In this document: positions 1 through 6,051 of the stretch, one piece after another
Layout: each line of letters begins with the position of its first letter
How positions within the stretch are numbered: position 1 is the stretch's first letter
Origin: Alphaproteobacteria bacterium
GTDB lineage: Bacteria; Pseudomonadota; Alphaproteobacteria; Puniceispirillales; Marisalimonadaceae
Direction: 5' to 3'
Length of the DNA: 7,208 nt
NCBI GenBank assembly: GCA_016777645.1
Contig: JADHRC010000081.1
Span: 1 to 7,208 of the forward strand
The notes under the pieces: generated by a model
What the model was told of the DNA's origin: nothing
Database searches by the model: none
The model's input: the letters and a program-made list of their open reading frames with translations, nothing else
Position numbers and translations under genes: made by a program

Positions 1-150
1 GGCAGTACGTATTACTCACGCCGTGGGACCCCCGAGGCGAAAGTGCGTCTAGATCCACTGGGGGCCTTTGGTGGGGCGGCTTCCCGTACGTTTTCGGGGC
101 CTCTAAACGCGCGTCCTTGAGTTTCAAGCACGGGCGCAATCGTGCTTAGG
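1..150 (+). ncRNA. Candidate structured RNA or RNA leader upstream of ffh, unidentified
   Basis: This stretch is 61% GC (92 of 150 by hand count) while the flanking genes are near one third GC, which in AT-rich bacteria usually marks a folded RNA. Nested pairings can be drawn: 5-9 with 85-89 (GTACG/CGTAC), 20-23 with 77-80 (GCCG/CGGC), 29-33 with 60-64 (CCCCC/GGGGG, extendable by 26-27 with 65-66 around a bulged A28), and 42-45 with 56-59 (AGTG/CACT). A separate 7-bp hairpin pairs 126-132 with 141-147. I looked for signatures of SRP 4.5S RNA (GGAA tetraloop with the asymmetric GUCAGG/AGCAG loop), RNase P RNA, tmRNA, 6S RNA, 5S rRNA, tRNA and common riboswitches and recognised none. The 5' end may lie before the window. 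Strand is a guess: the pairings work nearly as well on the other strand. Alternatives are a ffh leader, an independent small RNA, or a foreign or mis-assembled fragment. Confidence 0.4.
126..147 (+). other. Perfect 7-bp hairpin just upstream of ffh
   Basis: AAGCACG at 126-132 is followed by an 8-base loop and its exact reverse complement CGTGCTT at 141-147. No T-tract follows (the next bases are AGGTTTC), so it does not look like an intrinsic terminator of an upstream transcript. It ends 21 bases before the ffh ATG and could close the 3' side of the GC-rich element or sit in the ffh 5' untranslated region. Confidence 0.45.
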
Positions 151-158
151 TTTCAATT

Positions 159-161
159 AGG
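159..161 (+). promoter_or_regulatory. Weak ribosome binding site deciding the ffh start
   Basis: AGG at 159-161 lies 7 bases before the ATG at 169, a normal Shine-Dalgarno distance. It is part of a direct repeat TTAGGTTT (146-153 and 157-164). The upstream in-frame GTG at 142 falls inside the right arm of the 126-147 hairpin and adds nine residues not typical of Ffh, so ATG 169 is preferred. Confidence 0.5.
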
Positions 162-168
162 TTTTAGT

Positions 169-1683
169 ATGTTTGAGAATTTAACAGATAAACTTGGTAA
201 TGTTTTTAAAGGTTTAACAAAACGTGGAGCCTTAACAGAAAAAGACGTTGATGAAGCGTTAAAAGAAGTACGTTCAGCTTTGTTAGAAGCTGATGTAGCA
301 CTACCAGTTGTAAGAGAATTTATTGATAAAGTTAGGATTAGGGCTGTTGGAGAAGAAGTATTAAGGTCGGTCACTCCTGGCCAACAAGTAATTAAAATTG
401 TAAATGATGTTTTGATTGAGGTGCTTGGATCTAATGAATCAGAGTTGTTAATTGATCACTCTCCTCCAGCAGTAATTTTATTAGTAGGTTTGCAAGGTTC
501 TGGTAAGACAACCACAGCAGGTAAGTTGGCTCTTCATTTAAAAACAAAAAAGCGAAAAAAAGTTATGTTAGCCTCACTGGATATTTATAGGCCTGCTGCA
601 AGGGAACAACTTAGAATATTAGGTGAACAAGCTGAAGTTTTAGTTCTGCCTGAAATAGATGGCGAAAGCCCAGAGCAAATTGCCAAAAGGGCTATGGCAG
701 CGTCTAAGGTTCAAGCTATTGATGTTTTGATTCTTGATACTGCTGGAAGAACAACCCTAGACACAGCGATGATGTCTGAAGCAAAAGAGGTTTTTAAAAT
801 TTCAAATCCATCAGAAACTTTGTTAGTTGCTGATGCAATGACTGGCCAGGATGCAGTTCAAACTGCTAAATCTTTCTCGGAATTAATTAAAATTTCGGGT
901 GTTATACTTACAAGGTCTGATGGTGATGCAAGGGGCGGTGCGGCACTATCTATGAGATCCGTCACTGGTTGTCCAATTAAGTTTGTTGGTGTGTCTGAAA
1001 AATTAGATGGATTAGAAGCTTTCTATCCTGATAGAGCTGCAGGCAGAATTTTAGACATGGGAGATGTAGTATCTTTAGTTGAAAAAGCTGCAGAGACTAT
1101 TGCTGAAGAAGATGCTGCTCACATGATGAAGAGAATGTCTCAAGGAAGCTTTGACATGAATGATATGTTAAAGCAGATTGGACAGCTCAAAAAAATGGGA
1201 GGCTTAGGTGGTATAATGTCTATGCTTCCTGGAATTGGAAAACTTCAAAAGCAAATGGCTGCTAATAATTTCAATGATAAGGCAATTTCCAAACAAGAAG
1301 CTATTATTTATTCAATGACTAAAAAAGAAAGAGTTAATGTAGCTTTGCTAAATGCTTCTCGAAGGAAAAGGATTGCATCCGGCTCAGGCACGCAAGTTTC
1401 AGATGTAAATAGGCTTGTAAAACAACAACAAGATATGGCTCGGATGATGAAAAAAATGGGGAAAATGGGTGGCTTAGGTGGATTAAAAAATATGATGTCC
1501 TCCTTAGGTGGAGGAATGACGAATCCCGGAGAAGGACAAAATTCACCTGTTGATGCAAATAAAATGGCTGAGCTTCAAAAAATGATGGGTGGAAACATGC
1601 CAAACTTAGGGAACATGGCTAGTAGGTTTGGAGGTATGGGGCTTCCTGGTCTAGGAGGAAAACCCTCAAAAAAAAGAAGATAA
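169..1683 (+). CDS. ffh: Signal recognition particle GTPase Ffh (SRP54 homologue)
   Basis: Ffh binds 4.5S RNA and signal sequences emerging from the ribosome and, with FtsY, delivers the complex to the inner membrane using GTP. From ATG 169 the protein has 504 residues, longer than E. coli Ffh (453). The N domain starts MFENLTDKLG and includes ALLEADVALP. The G domain has the P-loop GLQGSGKTT (residues 107-115), DTAGR (190-194), TRSD (248-251, where many bacteria have TKxD) and GDARGG. The methionine-rich M domain follows from about residue 320, with the 4.5S RNA-binding element SRRKRIASGSG near 397-407. The extra length is a Gly/Met/Pro-rich tail ending GGKPSKKRR, a style I associate with alphaproteobacteria. 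The in-frame GTG at 142 would add nine atypical residues; the family-like start is 169. It stands first in a tight run with rpsP 26 bases downstream. Confidence 0.97.
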   Translation: MFENLTDKLGNVFKGLTKRGALTEKDVDEALKEVRSALLEADVALPVVREFIDKVRIRAVGEEVLRSVTPGQQVIKIVNDVLIEVLGSNESELLIDHSPPAVILLVGLQGSGKTTTAGKLALHLKTKKRKKVMLASLDIYRPAAREQLRILGEQAEVLVLPEIDGESPEQIAKRAMAASKVQAIDVLILDTAGRTTLDTAMMSEAKEVFKISNPSETLLVADAMTGQDAVQTAKSFSELIKISGVILTRSDGDARGGAALSMRSVTGCPIKFVGVSEKLDGLEAFYPDRAAGRILDMGDVVSLVEKAAETIAEEDAAHMMKRMSQGSFDMNDMLKQIGQLKKMGGLGGIMSMLPGIGKLQKQMAANNFNDKAISKQEAIIYSMTKKERVNVALLNASRRKRIASGSGTQVSDVNRLVKQQQDMARMMKKMGKMGGLGGLKNMMSSLGGGMTNPGEGQNSPVDANKMAELQKMMGGNMPNLGNMASRFGGMGLPGLGGKPSKKRR

Positions 1684-1709
1684 ATTTAAATTTAAAATAA
1701 GGAAAAAAA

Positions 1710-2231
1710 ATGGCATTAAAAATAAGACTATCCAGAGGTGGATCTAAAAAAAGACCTTTTTATAAAATAGTAGTTGCAGAGGCTTTGTCACCCCGTGATG
1801 GAAAATTTATTGAAAGATTAGGTTCTTATAACCCAATGGTTGCAAAAGACCATCCAGAAAGAATGGTATTAAATTCTGAAAGAGCCAAGTACTGGATTTC
1901 AAAAGGTGCTCAACCTACCCTTAGAGTGGCCAAAATGATTTCTTCAGATGGCTTGGTAAAAGCCCCTGTAATTAGAGAACAGCCTATAAAAAGCGCTCCA
2001 GGTAAGAAAAGACAAGAAAGAGAAGCAGAAGCCGCTGAAAAATTAGCTGCAGCAGATGCAGCCGCTGCAGAAGCAGCAGCAGAAGAGGCTCCAGCAGCAG
2101 AAGCTCCGGTAGAAGAAGTTCAGGCAGAAGCAGCAGCTGAAGAGGCTCCAGCAGCAGAAGCTCCGGTAGAAGAAGTTCAGGCAGAAGCAGCAGCTGAAGA
2201 GGCTCCAGCAGCAGAGGATAAAAAAGAATAG
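1710..2231 (+). CDS. rpsP: 30S ribosomal protein bS16 with long Ala/Glu-rich repeat tail
   Basis: bS16 is a small-subunit assembly protein that binds 16S rRNA. The first 85 or so residues are a clear bS16 core: MALKIRLSRGGSKKRPFYKI at the start, then VAEALSPRDGKFIERLGSYN and a YWISKGAQPT segment. The protein has 173 residues against 82 in E. coli; the rest is a low-complexity acidic tail rich in Ala, Glu and Pro. Residues 120-138 and 139-157 are identical 19-residue units, followed by a 12-residue partial copy and DKKE. C-terminal extensions on bS16 are common in alphaproteobacteria, but the clean repetition here stands out. The ATG is preceded by AAGGA at 1699-1703 with a 6-base gap. It lies 26 bases after ffh and 7 before rimM. 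Confidence 0.97.
   Translation: MALKIRLSRGGSKKRPFYKIVVAEALSPRDGKFIERLGSYNPMVAKDHPERMVLNSERAKYWISKGAQPTLRVAKMISSDGLVKAPVIREQPIKSAPGKKRQEREAEAAEKLAAADAAAAEAAAEEAPAAEAPVEEVQAEAAAEEAPAAEAPVEEVQAEAAAEEAPAAEDKKE
2067..2216 (+). repeat. 57-base tandem repeat, about 2.6 copies, within rpsP
   Basis: Unit 1 is 2067-2123, unit 2 is 2124-2180 and a partial third copy is 2181-2216. Units 1 and 2 differ by one silent base (GCA versus GCT in the fifth codon), and the partial copy differs from unit 2 only at its last codon (GAG versus GAA). The period is a multiple of three, so copy-number change keeps the frame. The unit is 56% GC (32 of 57), far above the neighbouring genes. Each unit encodes a 19-residue Ala/Glu/Pro peptide that begins AEAAAEEAP. 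The near-identity points to recent duplication by slippage or unequal recombination. Confidence 0.95.
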
Positions 2232-2238
2232 ATTTTAA

Positions 2239-2748
2239 TTGTCTAACAATGTTTGGGTTGAAATAGGGTCTATTCTTGGTCCTCATGGAATAAATGGTCA
2301 GGTGAAAATCAAAAGTTTTACTGAAGTTCCTGAAGGTATGTTTCTTTATAAAAATCTATTTATAGGTAACGAACAAAAACCAATTAAAATAAAACTAGTA
2401 AGAAAGATTAAGCATAATCTTATTTGTACTGTTGAAAATATTAAAACAAGGAATGAAGCTGAAACAATTAGAAATTTAATTCTGTATGTTAAAAGAGATG
2501 AATTTCCATTATTAAATGATAATGAGTTTTACCAAAGAGATTTATTAAATTTTGAAGTATTTAATTTAAAAAGAGAAAGTTTTGGGTTTATAATTTCTTT
2601 TAATGATTTTGGTGGTGGCCAATTAGTTGAAGTAGAAAACCTAAATAAGAGATTTTATTTACCCATTGGAGAAACTTTTTTAAAAAATATTAATTATCAA
2701 GATAGGGAAGTTATTCTAGACATAGATATAGCTTTTATAAAAAATTAA
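2239..2748 (+). CDS. rimM: Ribosome maturation factor RimM
   Basis: RimM helps late assembly of the 30S head, acting with protein uS19. The 169-residue product shows the N-terminal RimM barrel signature GSILGPHGINGQVKIKSF (residues 10-27) and a C-terminal PRC-barrel region starting around FYQRDLLNFEVFN and containing FGGGQLVEVE. The length is normal for the family. The start is TTG at 2239, 7 bases after the rpsP stop; the only nearby ATG (2249) is out of frame, and no clear Shine-Dalgarno is seen, so translation is probably coupled to rpsP. The gene is about 25% GC (126 of 510) and rich in Lys, Asn and Ile, so it is quite diverged, but position between rpsP and trmD fits the usual operon order. 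Confidence 0.93.
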   Translation: MSNNVWVEIGSILGPHGINGQVKIKSFTEVPEGMFLYKNLFIGNEQKPIKIKLVRKIKHNLICTVENIKTRNEAETIRNLILYVKRDEFPLLNDNEFYQRDLLNFEVFNLKRESFGFIISFNDFGGGQLVEVENLNKRFYLPIGETFLKNINYQDREVILDIDIAFIKN

Positions 2749-2755
2749 GAAGGGT
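2749..2755 (+). promoter_or_regulatory. Strong ribosome binding site for the GTG start of trmD
   Basis: GAAGGGT at 2749-2755, directly after the rimM stop, is a good Shine-Dalgarno match 7 bases before the GTG at 2763. It supports GTG 2763 as the trmD start, giving MWNATVLSLFPEMF, which matches the usual TrmD N-terminus. Confidence 0.6.
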
Positions 2756-2762
2756 ACTTCAA

Positions 2763-3449
2763 GTGTGGAACGCAACAGTTTTGTCACTTTTTCCAGAAAT
2801 GTTTCCTGGTACTTTGGATTTTTCCTTAGCGGGCAAAGCTTTAAAAAATGGGATTTGGTCTCTTAAAACGATAAATATAAGAGATTTCTCTGACGATAGA
2901 AATGGCAAAGTTGATGATGTTCCTTTTGGTGGAGGGCCTGGAATGGTTATAAAGGCAGATGTTCTTCATAATGCTTTGAGATCAGTTTCAAATAATGAGG
3001 GTCCAAGAATTTACTTGTCACCTAGAGGAAGGAAATTTGATCAACAGCTTGCAAAAAACTTATCTAAAAAAAATGGAGTTGTTTTTATATGTGGGAGATA
3101 TGAGGGAGTAGATGAGAGGTTTTTAATAAGTAATGATATTGAAGAGATTAGCATTGGTGATTTTATTTTATCAGGTGGAGAATTAGCAGCCCAATTAATG
3201 ATGGATTCGATAATAAGACTTCTACCAAATGTAGTAGGTAATTCAGAAGTTTTATTGGATGAAAGTTTTGAGACTGGTTTATTAGAATATCCATTATACA
3301 CTCAACCAAGAATTTGGAACAACCTAGAAGTTCCAAATATTTTGCTTTCTGGTGATCATAAAAAAATAAAAATGTGGAAAACAAAGAAATCAGAAATGAT
3401 AACTAAATTAAAAAGACCAGACTTGTGGGAAAAATATATAAAATCTTAA
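2763..3449 (+). CDS. trmD: tRNA (guanine37-N1)-methyltransferase TrmD
   Basis: TrmD transfers methyl from S-adenosylmethionine to G37 next to the anticodon, preventing +1 frameshifts. The 228-residue protein (E. coli 255) has the SPOUT trefoil-knot motifs: VPFGGGPGMV (GGGPGM at 56-61), CGRYEGVDER (110-119), SIGDFILSGGE (130-140), then a linker and YPLYTQPR and LLSGDHKKIKMW toward the C-terminus. Aligned from memory with E. coli, Arg154 corresponds to R152, while catalytic Asp169 falls at E167 in the segment DESF, with D166 beside it. The start is GTG at 2763 with a strong upstream ribosome binding site, 14 bases after the rimM stop. The gene sits in the standard rpsP-rimM-trmD-rplS order. Confidence 0.97.
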   Translation: MWNATVLSLFPEMFPGTLDFSLAGKALKNGIWSLKTINIRDFSDDRNGKVDDVPFGGGPGMVIKADVLHNALRSVSNNEGPRIYLSPRGRKFDQQLAKNLSKKNGVVFICGRYEGVDERFLISNDIEEISIGDFILSGGELAAQLMMDSIIRLLPNVVGNSEVLLDESFETGLLEYPLYTQPRIWNNLEVPNILLSGDHKKIKMWKTKKSEMITKLKRPDLWEKYIKS

Positions 3450-3503
3450 CTAGAAAAAAAAACATAAGTTTGCTATGAGTATTTTTCATGAAAGGGTAGT
3501 AAA

Positions 3504-3935
3504 ATGAACGTAATTGATAAAATTGAAAAAAATCAAATGGATAAAATTTCTTCTGAAAGAAATATTCCAGAATTTGGTGCTGGTGATACTATAAGAGTAG
3601 ATGTAAAAATCGTCGAAGGAGATAAAGAGAGAATCCAGGCTTTTGAAGGTTTATGCATTGCCCGAAGTGGTGGTGGTTTAAATGAAAGTTTTACAGTTAG
3701 AAAAATATCCTATGGTGAAGGAGTTGAAAGAATATTTCCTATTTTCTCTCCTAAGATTGCGGGTATAACTCTACTTAAAAGAGGTAAGGTTAGAAGAGCA
3801 AAGTTATATTACCTTAGGGATAGAAGAGGAAAATCAGCTCGAATTGTAGAAAAAATTCAGGTTTCTAAAAAGGATAATAAATCTAAAGTGGAACAGGTTG
3901 AAACAAAGGTTGTTTCTGAAGAAACTGATTCTTAA
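3504..3935 (+). CDS. rplS: 50S ribosomal protein bL19
   Basis: bL19 sits at the interface of the two ribosomal subunits and binds 23S rRNA. The 143-residue product shows the family core: FGAGDTIRVDVKIVEGDKER, then IQAFEGLCIARSGGGLNESF, then VRKISYGEGVERIFP and FSPKI, and finally KRGKVRRAKLYYLRDRRGKSARI. E. coli L19 is 115 residues; the excess is a charged Lys/Glu tail after about residue 118. The ATG at 3504 is preceded by AAAGGG at 3491-3496 with a 7-base gap. The 54 bases separating it from trmD hold no hairpin or convincing promoter that I can see. It closes the translation block. Confidence 0.98.
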   Translation: MNVIDKIEKNQMDKISSERNIPEFGAGDTIRVDVKIVEGDKERIQAFEGLCIARSGGGLNESFTVRKISYGEGVERIFPIFSPKIAGITLLKRGKVRRAKLYYLRDRRGKSARIVEKIQVSKKDNKSKVEQVETKVVSEETDS

Positions 3936-3997
3936 GAAATTTATTACTCCTTTATCAGCAATATTCATATAAACTTCCAAATTGATGGAGAAATAAA

Positions 3998-5401
3998 ATG
4001 AAGCCTAGAACTCTTTTTGATAAGATTTGGGACTATCATCTTATAAATACTCAAGATGATGGCGCATCACTAATTTATATTGATAGACATTTAGTCCATG
4101 AAGTCACGAGCCCACAAGCTTTTGAAGGTCTAAGGTTGTCTGGTAGATCTGTTAATTCACCTCATAGAACTTTAGCTGTTGCCGATCATAATGTGCCAAC
4201 AACTGATAGAGCCGACGGTATACACGAAGAAGAATCTAGAATCCAAGTAGAGGCTCTAGACAAAAATGTAAAAGATTTCGGCATACCTTACTTTAACATG
4301 ATGGATGAAAGACAAGGTATCGTTCATGTTATAGGTCCTGAGCAAGGGTTTACTCAGCCTGGAATGACAATTGTTTGTGGAGACAGTCATACAGCAACAC
4401 ATGGGGCATTCGGGGCTCTTGCGTTTGGAATAGGAACTTCAGAAGTTGAACACGTTTTGGCTACACAAACATTAATACAAAAACCAGCTAAAAATATGCT
4501 CATAAGGGTTGAAGGTGAGCTTCAATCAGGTGTTTCACCTAAAGATTTGGTTTTAGCAATTATAGGTGAAATTGGAACGGCTGGTGGAACAGGTCATGTT
4601 ATAGAATACTCAGGAGATGCCATTAAAAATCTTTCCATGGAAGGTAGAATGACGGTTTGTAATATGTCCATTGAGGCAGGAGCAAGAGCAGGAATGATTG
4701 CCCCAGATCAAACAACTTTTGATTATTTACAAGGAAAGCCGATGGCTCCAAAAGGTAAAGATTGGGATCTTGCTCTCGAATGGTGGAAATCGTTACCTTC
4801 TGATGAAAATGCACATTATGATAAAACAATAATAATTAATGCTAATAAAATCAAACCAACAGTTACTTGGGGTACTAGTCCTGAGGATGTTGTCCCAATT
4901 GATGGTATTATACCTGACCCTAGTAAAATTAAAGATGATGATGCACGCGCTAAAATTGAGAGATCGCTTGAATATATGGGTCTAAAAGGAGGTCAAAAAA
5001 TATCTGATGTTGAAATCAACACAGTTTTTATAGGTTCATGCACTAATTCAAGAATAGAGGATTTACGGTCTGCTGCAAAAGTTATAAAGGGTAAAAAAAT
5101 TAAATCTGGTATAAGAGCCATGGTAGTTCCAGGCTCAGGTCTCGTCAAAAGTCAAGCAGAAGAAGAAGGTTTAAATCATATCTTTACAGAAGCAGGTTTT
5201 GAATGGAGAGAACCTGGTTGTTCGATGTGTTTGGCTATGAATGAAGATAAACTTCAGCCAGGTGAAAGGTGTGCTAGTACCTCAAATAGAAATTTTGAGG
5301 GAAGACAGGGTAAAGGTGGCAGAACTCATTTAGTAAGTCCTGAAATAGCTGCAGCCTCTGCTATAACAGGTAAATTAACGGACTTTAATGAAATAATCTG
5401 A
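3998..5401 (+). CDS. leuC: 3-isopropylmalate dehydratase large subunit LeuC
   Basis: With LeuD it isomerises 2-isopropylmalate to 3-isopropylmalate, the second step of leucine synthesis, in the cytoplasm. The 467 residues match the usual length (E. coli 466). The aconitase-family [4Fe-4S] ligands are present: Cys348 in GSCTNSR, and Cys408 and Cys411 in GCSMC. Other family blocks are CGDSHTATHGAFGALAFGIG, TSEVEHVLATQTL and, near the end, EGRQGKGGRTHLVSPEIAAA. The start begins MKPRTLFDKIWDYHLI, normal for LeuC, with TGGAG at 3986-3990, 7 bases before the ATG. It follows rplS by 62 bases and precedes leuD by 20. No Leu-codon leader peptide of the enterobacterial type is visible in front of it. 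Confidence 0.98.
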   Translation: MKPRTLFDKIWDYHLINTQDDGASLIYIDRHLVHEVTSPQAFEGLRLSGRSVNSPHRTLAVADHNVPTTDRADGIHEEESRIQVEALDKNVKDFGIPYFNMMDERQGIVHVIGPEQGFTQPGMTIVCGDSHTATHGAFGALAFGIGTSEVEHVLATQTLIQKPAKNMLIRVEGELQSGVSPKDLVLAIIGEIGTAGGTGHVIEYSGDAIKNLSMEGRMTVCNMSIEAGARAGMIAPDQTTFDYLQGKPMAPKGKDWDLALEWWKSLPSDENAHYDKTIIINANKIKPTVTWGTSPEDVVPIDGIIPDPSKIKDDDARAKIERSLEYMGLKGGQKISDVEINTVFIGSCTNSRIEDLRSAAKVIKGKKIKSGIRAMVVPGSGLVKSQAEEEGLNHIFTEAGFEWREPGCSMCLAMNEDKLQPGERCASTSNRNFEGRQGKGGRTHLVSPEIAAASAITGKLTDFNEII

Positions 5402-5421
5402 TTATCTCGTAAGGATAGACC

Positions 5422-6027
5422 ATGGAAAAATTTAATAATCTTAAGGGTATTGCTGCTCCATTCAATTTCATAAATGTAGATACTGACAAAATAATACCTA
5501 AACAGTTTTTAAAAACTATTAAGAGAACCGGTTTGGGTAAACATCTTTTTGATGAGATGAGATTCAATGACGATGGCTCAGAAAAAAAAGATTTTATCCT
5601 CAATCAGGAACCTTACAGATCAAGTAGTATAATAGTTGCAGGAGATAATTTTGGTTGCGGTTCTAGCAGAGAGCATGCGCCATGGGCTTTGTCAGACTTT
5701 GGTATAAAATGCATAATATCGACATCTTTTGCAGACATTTTTTATAATAATTCTTTTAAAAATGGTCTTTTACCAATCAAAGTTTCATCTGATGATAGAG
5801 AGGCTCTGATGGCTGATGCAAGAGACAAAGAAAACCCTGAACTAGAAATAGATCTTCCATCTCAGGAGATTAGAAGACCTAATGGCTCAATCATAAAGTT
5901 TGAGATTGATCCATTTAGAAAAAAATGTCTTTTAGAAGGTTTGGATGATATTGGATTAACAATGCAAAAATCTAAACAGATAGAGATATTTGAAACAAAT
6001 ATGTCTTCAGAAAGACCTTGGTTATAA
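5422..6027 (+). CDS. leuD: 3-isopropylmalate dehydratase small subunit LeuD
   Basis: LeuD supplies the swivelling substrate-recognition domain of the isopropylmalate isomerase and pairs with the LeuC product of the gene just upstream. The 201-residue product has the conserved NVDTDKIIPKQFLKTI block from residue 18 and the GDNFGCGSSREHAPWAL block from residue 74, the usual fingerprints of the family, and STSFADIFYNNSFKNGLLPI after it. The length agrees with E. coli LeuD (201). TAAGGA lies about 7 bases before the ATG. The 20-base gap to leuC and 24-base gap to leuB indicate one transcript. Confidence 0.98.
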   Translation: MEKFNNLKGIAAPFNFINVDTDKIIPKQFLKTIKRTGLGKHLFDEMRFNDDGSEKKDFILNQEPYRSSSIIVAGDNFGCGSSREHAPWALSDFGIKCIISTSFADIFYNNSFKNGLLPIKVSSDDREALMADARDKENPELEIDLPSQEIRRPNGSIIKFEIDPFRKKCLLEGLDDIGLTMQKSKQIEIFETNMSSERPWL

Positions 6028-6051
6028 AAAATTAAAAACTGGAAAAATTTT

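Noticed and set aside
1..148. Open reading frames through the GC-rich segment: + strand frame 1 stays open to a TGA at 118-120, frame 3 to a TAG at 146-148, and one reverse frame is also long.
   Set aside because: Several frames are open at once, as expected by chance in GC-rich sequence; no start with a ribosome binding site is seen and the translations resemble no family I know.
134..148. Reading the bases before TAG as ...NRA, reminiscent of an alphaproteobacterial tmRNA tag.
   Set aside because: Only three residues match, the stop comes too early, and no tRNA-like domain or CCA end is present.
142..168. GTG at 142 as an upstream start of ffh.
   Set aside because: It lies inside the right arm of a hairpin, lacks a good ribosome binding site and adds nine residues before the family-typical MFENLTDKLG.
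1984..2286. Leucine-rich reverse-strand frame opposite the rpsP tail.
   Set aside because: It is the antisense image of the Ala/Glu repeat, without a family match or plausible start.
3450..3503. Promoter or terminator between trmD and rplS.
   Set aside because: The A-rich spacer has no stem of useful length and no -35/-10 pair at normal spacing; only the rplS ribosome binding site is supported.
3944..3973. TATAAA at 3968-3973 as a -10 box for leuC.
   Set aside because: The best -35 at proper spacing (TTACTC, 3944-3949) matches poorly, and such AT-rich hexamers are expected by chance here.
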